In this document: in pieces, positions 7,678-16,232 of the stretch
Numbering within the stretch: position 1 is the stretch's first letter
Layout: every line of letters starts with the position of its first letter
DNA from: Arthrobacter sp. PAMC 25486
Lineage (GTDB): Bacteria; Actinomycetota; Actinomycetes; Actinomycetales; Micrococcaceae
Length of the DNA: 64,000 nt
Assembly: GCF_000785535.1 (NCBI RefSeq)
Contig: NZ_CP007595.1
Coordinates: 2,936,439-3,000,438 of the forward strand
Direction of reading: 5' to 3'
The notes under the pieces: generated by a model
Database searches by the model: none
Told to the model about the DNA's origin: nothing
What the model saw: only the letters and a program-made list of their open reading frames with translations
Made by a program: the position numbers and the translations under genes

Positions 7678-8727
7678 TTAGGGGTGGACCACGGCCTTCA
7701 GCGCGCCGGGGTTGGCGCCGGCCGTGAGCGCCGCCTCGACGTCTGCAAGGCCGTGCGTTGAGGTGACAAGCCCGTCGAGATCCACCTGTCCGGAGGCTGC
7801 CAATGCGATGGCCGTTGGCCACGTATTCGCGTAGCGGAATGTGCCCGTGATCGTGAGCTCCCGGCCCTGCACCAACGGCACGGGCAGGGCGATCGTATCG
7901 GTGCCCATGCCCACCAGGACGCAGCGTCCGCGCGGGGCCAGGCGCTCCAGCCCGCCAAGGATGGCGCGTTCGGCGCCGCTGGCATCGATGAACACGTCGA
8001 ATACAGGCTCAACGGGAGGCTGTTCGGCGGCCGTGAAGGTATGCGCTGCACCGTATGTTTCCGCAATTTCGAGGCGTTCAGCACGCACATCCGTCAGCGT
8101 GACGGTCGCCCCGGCCAGCTGGGCGACCTTCGAGATCAGCAGACCGATGGGGCCGGCTCCGGCGACCAGCACCTTGTCGCCAAGCTGGATCCGGCCGGCC
8201 GCCCGTGCGGCAAGCGCCACGCTGAGCGGCTCCAGCAGTGCAGCGGCATCGTCCGAAACACAGTCTGGAACAGGGTGGCAAAAAGCCGCCGGGTGTACTG
8301 CATATTCAGAAAACACCCCGTCGATGGGTGGCGTGGCAAAGAACCGCACGCCCGGGTCCAGGTTGTAGCAGCCAGCCAGCGACTGCTTCGACAGCGGGTC
8401 CGGAATGCCAGGCTCGAGGGAGACGCGCTGACCCGCCGTGCGGTCCGTGACCCCCGTCCCGAGTGAAACAATGACGCCGGCGGGCTCGTGGCCCAGCACT
8501 AGCGGAGAATCGACCACAAAGCTGCCGATCCGGCCCTCCGTGAAGTAATGGGTGTCGGACCCGCACACCCCCACCGAGGTGATGCGCACCAACACCTCGC
8601 CGGGGCCAGGTGTGGGTACGGGGCGCTGCTCGATGCGCAGCTCGCCCTGCCGGACAAGGACCGAGGCCGTCATTAAGTCCGGGAGCGAGGATGCGGGGGG
8701 CGCTGTCTTAGTGTTGCGCTGTGCCAT
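7678..8727 (-). CDS. Zinc-dependent polyol (sorbitol/L-iditol-type) dehydrogenase
   Basis: 349 residues, medium-chain dehydrogenase family. The catalytic zinc region is GVCGSD (Cys55) with GHE (His80, Glu81), and a later EPLSVAL glutamate is also typical. The NAD site is AGAGPIGLL. The four-cysteine structural zinc loop is absent, as in sorbitol dehydrogenases. Likely reaction: NAD-dependent oxidation of a sugar alcohol to a ketose. It is the last gene of the ABC importer operon, 4 nt after the second permease, and so probably acts on the imported polyol. The exact substrate (sorbitol, xylitol or galactitol) is not readable. Confidence 0.88.
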   Translation of the reverse strand: MAQRNTKTAPPASSLPDLMTASVLVRQGELRIEQRPVPTPGPGEVLVRITSVGVCGSDTHYFTEGRIGSFVVDSPLVLGHEPAGVIVSLGTGVTDRTAGQRVSLEPGIPDPLSKQSLAGCYNLDPGVRFFATPPIDGVFSEYAVHPAAFCHPVPDCVSDDAAALLEPLSVALAARAAGRIQLGDKVLVAGAGPIGLLISKVAQLAGATVTLTDVRAERLEIAETYGAAHTFTAAEQPPVEPVFDVFIDASGAERAILGGLERLAPRGRCVLVGMGTDTIALPVPLVQGRELTITGTFRYANTWPTAIALAASGQVDLDGLVTSTHGLADVEAALTAGANPGALKAVVHP

Positions 8728-8731
8728 GTTT

Positions 8732-9604
8732 CTACTTCACCGCGCCCATCGAGAGTCCGCGGACGAGCTGCTTCTGTGCGACCCAGCCGGCGATGACCAC
8801 GGGCAGTGAGGCCAGTACCGAGGCGGCTGACAGCTTGGCCAGGAACAGGCCTTCGCTGGTCATTTGGGAAACCAGAAATACCGGCACCGTGGCTGCGTTG
8901 GCGGCTGTGAGGTTCAGGGCAAAGAAGAACTCGTTCCAGGCAAAGATCACGCAGATCAGGGCCGTGGCCGCCAGCCCGGGGGTGACCATGGGGATCAGGA
9001 TGGTCCGCAGGGTCTTGATGAGCCCGGCACCGTCCATGGACGCGGCCTCGAGTACTTCGGCCGGGACTTCCTGGAAGAAGGAACGCATCATCCACACGGC
9101 AATCGGCAGGTTCATGGCCGTGTACAAAATCACGAGCGTGCCAATGTTGTCCAACACCTTGAGCTGCCCGGCGATCACGTAGATGGGCATGATCACAGCC
9201 ACGACGGGAAGCATTTTGGTGGAGATGAAGAAGAACAGCACATCCGAGGTTTTCTTCACGGGCCGGATGCTCACCGCATAGGCGGCCGGCACGGCCAGAA
9301 GGACGACAAGGATGGTTGAGACACCCGTGGCGATCAGCGAATTCAGGAAGTAGGCGCCCGCGCCGTTGCTCAGCACCGCCTCAAACTGTTCGAAGGTGGG
9401 GGCGAAGAAGAACACCGGCGGGTTCGACGCCGCAGCCGATTCGGGCTTGAAGGCCGTCATGACCAGCCAGATCACCGGGGCGAAGAAGACAAAGGCGAGC
9501 ACCCACGTAACTGTGGTGATGCTGGAACCGGTGAAACGCCGTCGTGCTTCACGGGACTTCCGTTCGGCGGAAATGGGGGCGGGGGGAGTGATGGTGGTGG
9601 TCAC
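8732..9604 (-). CDS. Carbohydrate ABC transporter permease, MalG-like
   Basis: 290 residues with about six membrane helices and the cytoplasmic EAA loop (EAASMDGAG followed by LIP) that docks the ATPase. It is the second inner-membrane subunit of a CUT1-family importer, 3 nt after the first permease gene and 4 nt before the polyol dehydrogenase. No ATPase gene occurs in this operon. Confidence 0.92.
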   Translation of the reverse strand: MTTTITPPAPISAERKSREARRRFTGSSITTVTWVLAFVFFAPVIWLVMTAFKPESAAASNPPVFFFAPTFEQFEAVLSNGAGAYFLNSLIATGVSTILVVLLAVPAAYAVSIRPVKKTSDVLFFFISTKMLPVVAVIMPIYVIAGQLKVLDNIGTLVILYTAMNLPIAVWMMRSFFQEVPAEVLEAASMDGAGLIKTLRTILIPMVTPGLAATALICVIFAWNEFFFALNLTAANAATVPVFLVSQMTSEGLFLAKLSAASVLASLPVVIAGWVAQKQLVRGLSMGAVK

Positions 9605-9607
9605 GGC

Positions 9608-10555
9608 TTAGTCCTTTGCGTCAAAGCTGCGGAAGATCAGGCGGAGGGCGAAGGTGGCGATGATGATGGTGGCTATAACAACCACAACGCCCATCGCGGC
9701 TGCCTGGCCAATGTCGAAGCCCAGGAAGGCCCGCTGGTAGATGTAGAACGGCAGGTTGGCGCTGGCGGTGCCCGGCCCGCCCGCGGTCATGAGGTAGATC
9801 TGGTCGAAGGTGTTGACCACGTAAATGGTGCCCAGCAGCACGCCCAGCTCAATGTAGCGGCGCAGTTGGGGGAGGGTGACCCAGATGAACGTCTTCGTCC
9901 ATCCGGCACCGTCGATCTGCGCGGCCTCGAGGACATCCTTCGGCTGGGACTGCAGGCCGGCCAGCACCAGCAACATCGTGAACGGGGTCCATTGCCAGAC
10001 CAGGGCCATGAGGATGGAGATGATGGGGTGCGACGCCGTCCAGTCGACCGGCGGGATGCCCACCAGTGAGATGACCCAGTTCACCAGGCCGAAGCTCGGG
10101 TTGAGCATGGAGATGCTCCATAGGGTGGCGCCGGCGACGGGCATGATCAAAAACGGGGTGATGAGCATGGTGCGCACTACACCCTGGCCGCGGAACTTGC
10201 GGTCGAGCAGGAGGGCGAAAATGATGCCCAGGATCATGGCAAGGAACACGCAGCCGAGCGTGATGACGATGCTGTTCAACGCCGAGCTGCGGAAGGTGGA
10301 GTCAAGGAAGATGTCCACATAGTTCGCCAGTCCGATGAACTGGTTGCCGTCGGGGCGCAGCAGGTTCCAGTTGCGCAGCGAGTACCAGATGGTGACCAGG
10401 AAGGGCAGCTGCGTAATGATGATGGTGAAGATCAGGGCCGGCAGGAGCGGGCCGCGGCGGCGCCAGCCTTCCGCCCTGGACATGCCGGAGCTGTCCTTGG
10501 CGCTCTTGCGGCCGTGTTGTTTGAGGTTGTGCTTGTCAACCAGCGTGGTAGCCAC
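9608..10555 (-). CDS. Carbohydrate ABC transporter permease, MalF-like
   Basis: 315 residues. A basic cytoplasmic N-terminus is followed by six predicted helices and an EAA loop (EAAQIDGAGW, then VTLPQL). First permease of the polyol importer. Its start shares a base with the last base of the binding-protein stop codon, so translation is probably coupled. Confidence 0.92.
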   Translation of the reverse strand: MATTLVDKHNLKQHGRKSAKDSSGMSRAEGWRRRGPLLPALIFTIIITQLPFLVTIWYSLRNWNLLRPDGNQFIGLANYVDIFLDSTFRSSALNSIVITLGCVFLAMILGIIFALLLDRKFRGQGVVRTMLITPFLIMPVAGATLWSISMLNPSFGLVNWVISLVGIPPVDWTASHPIISILMALVWQWTPFTMLLVLAGLQSQPKDVLEAAQIDGAGWTKTFIWVTLPQLRRYIELGVLLGTIYVVNTFDQIYLMTAGGPGTASANLPFYIYQRAFLGFDIGQAAAMGVVVVIATIIIATFALRLIFRSFDAKD

Positions 10556-11943
10556 TACTTGCCTCCTTCTTGGTATGACTGGGCAACGGGCTCGGCGTAC
10601 AGCTGGGCCTGCTTAAGTGCTTCGTCAACTGATTTTTGTCCGGCAATGGCGGCCGAGATTTGCTGGCTCACCCGGGTGCCCAGGTCCTGGAATTCCGGGA
10701 TCCCCACAAATTGCAGGCCCGGGTAGGGGACGGGGTTGACCATGCTGGTGGATTGCTTGGCGCTGTACATGGCGTCAAGGGTGGGTTTGGCGTAGGCCTT
10801 GGCGACGGCTGCGTATTCGGGGATCTCATACGTTGACTGGCGGCTGCCGGGAGGGACGCGTTCCCAGCCGATCGTGTTGCCGACCAGCTTGATGTAGTCC
10901 TTGTTCGTCATCCAGGAAATGAAGTCCCAGGCGGCGTCCTTGTGCTTCGTTGTGGTGGGGATGGCCAGCGACCAGCTGTAGAGCCAGCCTGCCGACTCCG
11001 TGTTTTTCACGGGGGCCGGGGCGTACTGCGACTTGCCGGCCACCAGGGAGGATGCGGGGTCCTCAATGCTGGAAACCATGGCCGTGGCGTCGTACCACAT
11101 GGCCGCCTTGCCCTGGCTGTAGCGGGTGATGCAGTCGCCGTAGCCGCTGGTTGCGGCGCCAGGTTGGCCGGCGTCGTGCAGGAGGTCCACATAGTCGGTG
11201 ACGGCGGCGTTGACCTCCGGTGTGTTCAGCTTGGCGTTCCAGCCCATGTCGAACCATTGGCCGCCGTACGTGTTGATGACGGTGCCGAGCGGGGCCATGA
11301 CCTCGCCCCAGCCGGCCAGGCCGCGCAGGCAGATGCCGGCAAAGTCCTCGTCCGGGTTGTTGAGCTTGCGGGCGATGGTGCCGATTTCATCCCAGGTGGG
11401 GTGTTCCGGCATGGTGATGCCGGCTTCCTTGAACAGGTCCTCGCGGTACACGAGAAAGGAGGACTCGCCGTAGAACGGGACCGAGTACATGTCATCCTGG
11501 TAGCTGAGCGCATCCTTGATGGTGGGGATGAAGTCGTTGGTGTCGTAGCCCTCCGTGGCGTCTGCGAGGGGCTGGAGATTTTCGATCCAGCCGTTCGCCG
11601 CCCACATTTCGGTTTCATAGTTGGAGATCATGACGACGTCGAACTCGCCGCCGCCGGTGGCCACCGAGGCGGTGATCTTGGCGCGGGCCTCATTCTCGGG
11701 CAGTGTCACGAACTTGACGTTGACGTTGGGGTGCTTGGCCTTGAAATCGGCCTGCAGGGAGATGGCGTCCTTCATCTGCGGGTTGGCCACAATGGCCACC
11801 ACCAGGGTGTCTTGGGCGGCGCCGGCCGGGGCACAGCCGCCCAGTGCAAGGGTGGCTGCGGCTGCGATGGCGAGCCAGGCGGCGGCTTTTGCGCCTGTTC
11901 TGGGCCGTTGTGCTTTCGCGGCACGGAGGGGTGGGAACTTCAT
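10555..11943 (-). CDS. Sugar/polyol-binding lipoprotein of ABC importer
   Basis: 462 residues. It has a basic N-terminus, a hydrophobic stretch and the lipobox LALGGC with Cys37 as the lipidated residue, then a family 1 solute-binding fold (for example AYAKPTLDAMY in the C-terminal lobe). It captures the substrate outside the membrane for the two permeases downstream. A GAGAG element lies before the ATG. It is transcribed divergently from the SorC-type regulator, whose putative operators fill the gap. Gene order resembles the mannitol/sorbitol/arabitol mtlEFG set of Pseudomonas fluorescens. Confidence 0.92.
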   Translation of the reverse strand: MKFPPLRAAKAQRPRTGAKAAAWLAIAAAATLALGGCAPAGAAQDTLVVAIVANPQMKDAISLQADFKAKHPNVNVKFVTLPENEARAKITASVATGGGEFDVVMISNYETEMWAANGWIENLQPLADATEGYDTNDFIPTIKDALSYQDDMYSVPFYGESSFLVYREDLFKEAGITMPEHPTWDEIGTIARKLNNPDEDFAGICLRGLAGWGEVMAPLGTVINTYGGQWFDMGWNAKLNTPEVNAAVTDYVDLLHDAGQPGAATSGYGDCITRYSQGKAAMWYDATAMVSSIEDPASSLVAGKSQYAPAPVKNTESAGWLYSWSLAIPTTTKHKDAAWDFISWMTNKDYIKLVGNTIGWERVPPGSRQSTYEIPEYAAVAKAYAKPTLDAMYSAKQSTSMVNPVPYPGLQFVGIPEFQDLGTRVSQQISAAIAGQKSVDEALKQAQLYAEPVAQSYQEGGK

Positions 11944-11973
11944 TGGTCACTCTCAATCTTGTCGCTCATTTGA

Positions 11974-12045
11974 GAGCATGATCTTGCTCATTTGTTAAGT
12001 GACTCTAGTCATATATACTCGTTTGAGCAAGAGCGAATGCTCAAA
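11974..12045. promoter_or_regulatory. Divergent promoter with SorC-type operators
   Basis: An inverted repeat TTTGAGCA (12022-12029) / TGCTCAAA (12038-12045) with an 8-nt spacer lies just after a plus-strand -10 TATACT (12014-12019). A second, weaker copy, GAGCA (11974-11978) / TGCTC (11985-11989), lies nearer the binding-protein gene. Shared half-sites on both sides suggest the adjacent regulator represses itself and the importer operon. Confidence 0.65.
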
Positions 12046-12069
12046 TGTTTCTTTTTAGGAAGGCGCACC

Positions 12070-13026
12070 GTGCCGGAAATATCCCACGAGGAGCTGCTTG
12101 CCCGCATCGGGCAGGCTTATTACCTGGACAACCAGTCCAAGGTTGAAATCGCCACCGAGCACGGAATCTCACGGTTCCAGGTGGCCCGATTCCTTGACGA
12201 GGCGCGTGCTGAAGGCATTGTTCACATTGAAATCCGCCGCCCCGGTGCCACAGTGGAGATCGACGCCGAGGCGCTTGCCGCCGCTCTCGGGCTGCACCGG
12301 GTGGTGGTCGTCAAGACGCTCGGCGACGATTTCCGCCAGCGTGACCTGCAGGCCCACGCCGTGGCCGACGAACTCATGGCTGCGGCACGCACGGGCATGA
12401 CGATTGGCATCTCCTGGTCCCGCACCCTCGACCTGGCCGCCCGGCATGTCTCGGAGTTGCCTAAATGCAACATCGTGCAGCTGGCCGGTGCCCTGCCCGC
12501 GGCCGGCAGCGGAGGAAATCCCCTGGAGCTCATTCAGCGCCTCGGCCGGGTGGGTGGTGGCCGGACCTGGCCCATGTGGGCGCCCCTCGTGGTGGACAGT
12601 GCGGCCACTGCCGCGGGCTTGCGGCGCCAACCGGAAATCGCCGACGCCATGCGCAAGGCGGATTCCCTGGATCTGGCCGTCGTGGCCATCGGTGCGTGGG
12701 CGCCCAACCTCTCAACCGTGTGGGACCGGGTGGACAACGCCGTCCGGCAAGATGGCATCCGCAAGGGGGCCGTGGCTGAATGTTCCGGCAGGCTGATCGC
12801 CGCTGACGGAACGGCCGTGCAGGCAGAACTTGATGCCCGCATCCTCTCCGTCACGGTCGAGCAGCTGCAGCGCACCCCCAAGGTCATCGCCGTTGCCCAG
12901 GGTGCGGTTCGGGCGGAAGCCGTGCGGGCCTGCATCGCGGCCGGAATTGTCCATACTCTGGTGCTGGATGAATCCCTCGCCCTTGCACTGCAGGCTCATG
13001 CCGCCAGTCATGGGGTGTCCGCATGA
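12070..13026 (+). CDS. SorC/DeoR-family sugar-binding transcriptional regulator
   Basis: 318 residues from GTG 12070, chosen because AGGAAGG lies 7 nt upstream. An upstream in-frame ATG would add 26 unconserved residues and overlap the operator. The N-terminal HTH (YYLDNQSKVEIATEHGISRF) and the C-terminal sugar-phosphate-binding domain (GMTIGISWSRTLD onwards) are typical of SorC regulators, which respond to a phosphorylated or free sugar. It lies between the importer operon and xylulokinase, overlaps the latter by ATGA, and most likely controls the whole polyol locus. Confidence 0.9.
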   Translation: MPEISHEELLARIGQAYYLDNQSKVEIATEHGISRFQVARFLDEARAEGIVHIEIRRPGATVEIDAEALAAALGLHRVVVVKTLGDDFRQRDLQAHAVADELMAAARTGMTIGISWSRTLDLAARHVSELPKCNIVQLAGALPAAGSGGNPLELIQRLGRVGGGRTWPMWAPLVVDSAATAAGLRRQPEIADAMRKADSLDLAVVAIGAWAPNLSTVWDRVDNAVRQDGIRKGAVAECSGRLIAADGTAVQAELDARILSVTVEQLQRTPKVIAVAQGAVRAEAVRACIAAGIVHTLVLDESLALALQAHAASHGVSA

Positions 13027-14504
13027 GCGGCGCGCAGACGGCGGGCTCGTCGGCGCCCGACTCGCCAATTCCCGGCTCACCAGTGCCCGGCTCGACGGCG
13101 CCCGGCACTCTGGTGGTGGGTGTTGACTCCTCCACGCAGTCCTGCAAGGTGGTGGCCGTGGATATTGCCACGGGTGCCCAAGTGACCGCCGGTTCGGCCA
13201 CACATCCGGATGGCACCTCTATCGATCCGCGCCTGTGGACAGCAGCGCTGGCCGAGGCCTGGGATGCGGCTGGAATTGCAGGGCTGGGCGACCGTGTTGT
13301 GGGCGTCGCCGTTGCGGCCCAGCAGCACGGCATGGTGGGTGTGGACGGGGCCGGTGTGCCGGTCCACGACGCCCTGCTGTGGAACGATGTGCGCAGTGCC
13401 GACGATGCTGCCCGCATGGTTGCTGAGCTGGGTCCCGAGGCATGGGTTGGCGCCGTCAACATACTCCCCGTCGCTTCTTTCACACTGACAAAACTCGCCT
13501 GGTTGGCACGTTCGCAGCCGGATGCGGCCGCCAGGCTGGACACCGTGGGCCTGCCCCATGACTGGCTCAACCTGCAGCTTTCGGGGTCGTGGTCCACCGA
13601 CCGCAGCGACGCCTCCGGCACCGCCTACTTCGACCCGGTTGCCAACAAGTACCGGACCGAACTACTGGAACAGTTCTTCGGCGCCGTGCCGTCCCTGCCG
13701 CAGGTGCTCGCGCCCAACGAAAGCGCCGGGCAGCTGCTCCCGCGCTGGGGCTCGAGTGCCGCCGTCGTCGGTGCCGGCATGGGTGACAACGCCGGTGCGG
13801 CACTGGGCCTGGAACTGGCGCCGGGGGAGGTGGCGGTCTCGATCGGCACTTCGGGCACGGTGTTCACCGTCTCGGAGACGGCCGTGCATGACGTATCGGG
13901 GCAACTCGCGGGCTTTGCCGACGCCACGGGGCGGCACCTGCCCCTGCTTGCCACGATCAATGCGGCCCGCGTCATGGCGGCCGGGGCTGCCATGCTCAAC
14001 GTTGACCTGGCCGAGTTCGACCGGCTTGCGCTCGCCGCCGCACCCGATGCCGACGGCCTGACGCTGATGCCCTACCTCGACGGCGAACGCACCCCGAACC
14101 TGCCCGACGCCACCGGCACGCTCGTTGGCATGACCCGGGCGAACATGACGCCGGAGAACCTGGCCCGCGCCTCGGTCTTGGCCGTTGTGAACTCACTGGC
14201 CGACGCGCTTGCTGCGCTGACCTCCTTCGGTGTGCCCGTGGAGCGGGTGCTGCTGATCGGCGGCGGTGCGAAGTCGCGGGCGCTGCGTGAGGCGGCCGCC
14301 ACGGTGTTCGGCGTGCCCGTCGACGTGCCCGAGCAGCGTGAATATGTGGCACTTGGGGCTGCCCGCCAGGCCGCCTGGGCCGCAACCGGCGAACTGCCCG
14401 TCTGGGGCCGGCGGATTGAGAGGTCCTTCATGCCCGACGGCGGATGGGGCGCCCTGGTGCGCGAGCGGTACGCCACCGCACGGAGGACTGTCTACGGGGT
14501 GTAG
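13023..14504 (+). CDS. xylB: Xylulokinase (FGGY kinase)
   Basis: 493 residues. Phosphorylates D-xylulose to D-xylulose 5-phosphate. The FGGY fold is evident from GVDSSTQSCKVV near the start, the substrate segment QQHGMV, ALLWNDVR, MGDNAGAALG, IGTSGT and the C-terminal LIGGGAKS. The first 28 residues are a low-complexity Pro/Ser/Gly extension not needed by the family, so the true start could be later. The ATG overlaps the SorC regulator stop (ATGA). With the dehydrogenases nearby it completes a D-arabitol or xylitol to pentose-phosphate route. Confidence 0.92.
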   Translation: MSGAQTAGSSAPDSPIPGSPVPGSTAPGTLVVGVDSSTQSCKVVAVDIATGAQVTAGSATHPDGTSIDPRLWTAALAEAWDAAGIAGLGDRVVGVAVAAQQHGMVGVDGAGVPVHDALLWNDVRSADDAARMVAELGPEAWVGAVNILPVASFTLTKLAWLARSQPDAAARLDTVGLPHDWLNLQLSGSWSTDRSDASGTAYFDPVANKYRTELLEQFFGAVPSLPQVLAPNESAGQLLPRWGSSAAVVGAGMGDNAGAALGLELAPGEVAVSIGTSGTVFTVSETAVHDVSGQLAGFADATGRHLPLLATINAARVMAAGAAMLNVDLAEFDRLALAAAPDADGLTLMPYLDGERTPNLPDATGTLVGMTRANMTPENLARASVLAVVNSLADALAALTSFGVPVERVLLIGGGAKSRALREAAATVFGVPVDVPEQREYVALGAARQAAWAATGELPVWGRRIERSFMPDGGWGALVRERYATARRTVYGV

Positions 14505-14564
14505 CCAACGTCCCGGCCGGTGGGGCGGTGGTTGGCTTGCCACGTCATGGGTGGACGGGTTGGG

Positions 14565-16061
14565 CTACCGGCCCAGTGCTACGAGCTCTGCCACGGCCGC
14601 GCGGGCGCCGCGGGTGTGCAGAGTGTCGAGAGTGCGCAGGTACGCCTCCGTGAAGCGCTGGTTGTCCACGAGGTCGCCAAAGACGTCGCGGTTGCGCAGG
14701 AACGCCAGCTTGTCCTCATGCTGCTTCGCCGCGGCGGCCATGAGCGGCTCCTTGAGCTGGTCAACCACGGTGATGGGTTCACCGTTTTCGTCCGTCCCCT
14801 CGGCATACCGGGCCCAGGAGGCGACGATGCCGGCGGAACGGGAGATCCCGCCGTCGTTCCCGGAATTGCCGTTCCCCAGGTTGATCCAAACCACCGGGAT
14901 GAGCCACTTGGGGATCCGGTCCGAGCTCTCGGCGCAGAGGCGGGCCAGGGTGTCGCGCACGTGCTCGTTGGCGAAGCGCTCGATGAGGGTGCGCTTGTAG
15001 AGCGGCAGATCGACGCCGGGCAGCGGGGCGAGTGCGGGCGTGCCCTCGAGGTCCATGTAGTCGAGCAGGAACTGCACGAACAGCGGGTCCTGGGCGACCT
15101 CGTGCGCGTACGTGTAGCCGGCCAGCGTGCCGAAGTAGCAGAGTGCCTGGTGGCTGGAGTTGAGCAGGCGCAGCTTCATGAGCTCGTACGGCTCGACGTC
15201 CTCAACCACCTGCACGCCGGCGTCCTCGAACGGTGGGCGGCCAAGCGTGAAGTGGTCCTCGAGGACCCATTGTTCGAACGGCTCGCACACCACCGGCCAC
15301 TGGTCCATGACGCCAAATTCCTTGGCGATGGCGCTGCGGTCCTCATCCGTGGTGACGGGCGTGATCCGGTCCACCATGGAGTTCGGGAATGAGACGTTTT
15401 CGCGCATCCAGGCGGCGAGGTCCGGATCTTTCAGTTCTGCGAAGGCTGTGAACATTTTCTTTGCGACGTCGCCGTTGCCCTGGATGTTGTCGCACGACAT
15501 GACCGTGAACGGCGCAATGCCCCGGGCGTGACGGCGGGCCAGTGCCTCCGTGACGAGGCCGAACGTGGTGCGCGGGGCCGCTCCGGGGGTGAGGTCGTGG
15601 ATGACGTCCGGATTCTCCGCGTCGAATTCGCCCGTGACGTGGTGGAAGTTGTAGCCGCCCTCCGTCACGGTGAGCGAGACGATACGGGTGTCGGGGGAAG
15701 CCATCTTTTCAATGACGGCCTCCGGATCCGCCGGAGCGAACAGGTATTCCGTCATGGAGCCGATGACGCGGGCCTCGCGGCGGCCGTCCGGATGCTTCAG
15801 AAGCATCGTGTACAGGCAGTCCTGCTCCGCCATGACGCGGGCCATTTTCTCGTCGTGGGGCAGCACGCCAACACCGCAGATGCCCCAGTCGAGGGCCTTG
15901 CCGGCATTCATGAGCCGGTCCACGTACATGGCCTGATGCGCGCGGTGGAAGCCGCCCACACCAAAGTGCACGATGCCAGTTTTCACGGCGCTGCGGTCAT
16001 AGCTGGGAACCGCGACGGATTCCGGCAGGTGGGCGAGGCTCTCGGCATTGAGTTGCGGCAT
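14565..16061 (-). CDS. Mannitol/D-arabitol 2-dehydrogenase, long-chain polyol family
   Basis: 498 residues from ATG 16061, which has a perfect AAAGGAG site; longer reading upstream was rejected. Long-chain polyol dehydrogenases oxidise mannitol to fructose and D-arabitol to D-xylulose with NAD. FGVGGFHRAHQ forms the nucleotide site. The catalytic Lys-Asn-His triad is visible in KLRLLNSSH (K-x4-N-x2-H). It converges on xylB and supplies its substrate when arabitol is used. It has its own promoter region to the right. Confidence 0.92.
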   Translation of the reverse strand: MPQLNAESLAHLPESVAVPSYDRSAVKTGIVHFGVGGFHRAHQAMYVDRLMNAGKALDWGICGVGVLPHDEKMARVMAEQDCLYTMLLKHPDGRREARVIGSMTEYLFAPADPEAVIEKMASPDTRIVSLTVTEGGYNFHHVTGEFDAENPDVIHDLTPGAAPRTTFGLVTEALARRHARGIAPFTVMSCDNIQGNGDVAKKMFTAFAELKDPDLAAWMRENVSFPNSMVDRITPVTTDEDRSAIAKEFGVMDQWPVVCEPFEQWVLEDHFTLGRPPFEDAGVQVVEDVEPYELMKLRLLNSSHQALCYFGTLAGYTYAHEVAQDPLFVQFLLDYMDLEGTPALAPLPGVDLPLYKRTLIERFANEHVRDTLARLCAESSDRIPKWLIPVVWINLGNGNSGNDGGISRSAGIVASWARYAEGTDENGEPITVVDQLKEPLMAAAAKQHEDKLAFLRNRDVFGDLVDNQRFTEAYLRTLDTLHTRGARAAVAELVALGR

Positions 16062-16093
16062 GGTGGCGCTCCTTTGAACGTGATCTTCATCCC

Positions 16094-16131
16094 ACTGTAT
16101 CAAACGAGCGTGGTAGGTGTTCTCATATGAG
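16094..16131 (-). promoter_or_regulatory. Probable promoter of the polyol dehydrogenase
   Basis: A minus-strand -10-like TACAGT lies at 16099-16094, and the perfect 10-bp palindrome CTCATATGAG at 16122-16131 sits about where an upstream operator would. The CTCA/TGAG half-sites resemble the SorC-type elements at 11974-12045, so the same regulator may act here. The -35 is not clear. Confidence 0.35.
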
Positions 16132-16232
16132 CGTCGCGTTGTTTTGTGTTGACGATCGCTGCGCCGCCGGGTGCAGGGGGCTATATTGGCCAGTATCCGA
16201 TAGATAGACAACCTGCTGCAGGAAGGTCTGAC

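Noticed and set aside
10942..11973. 343-codon plus-strand frame opposite the binding-protein gene
   Set aside because: Would overlap the lipoprotein gene with a clear lipobox; Gly/Asp/Val-rich translation typical of antisense high-GC frames.
14503..14537. AGCCAAC/GTTGGCT inverted repeat between xylB and the polyol dehydrogenase
   Set aside because: Only 7 bp with a 21-nt loop and no T-run; too weak to call a terminator.
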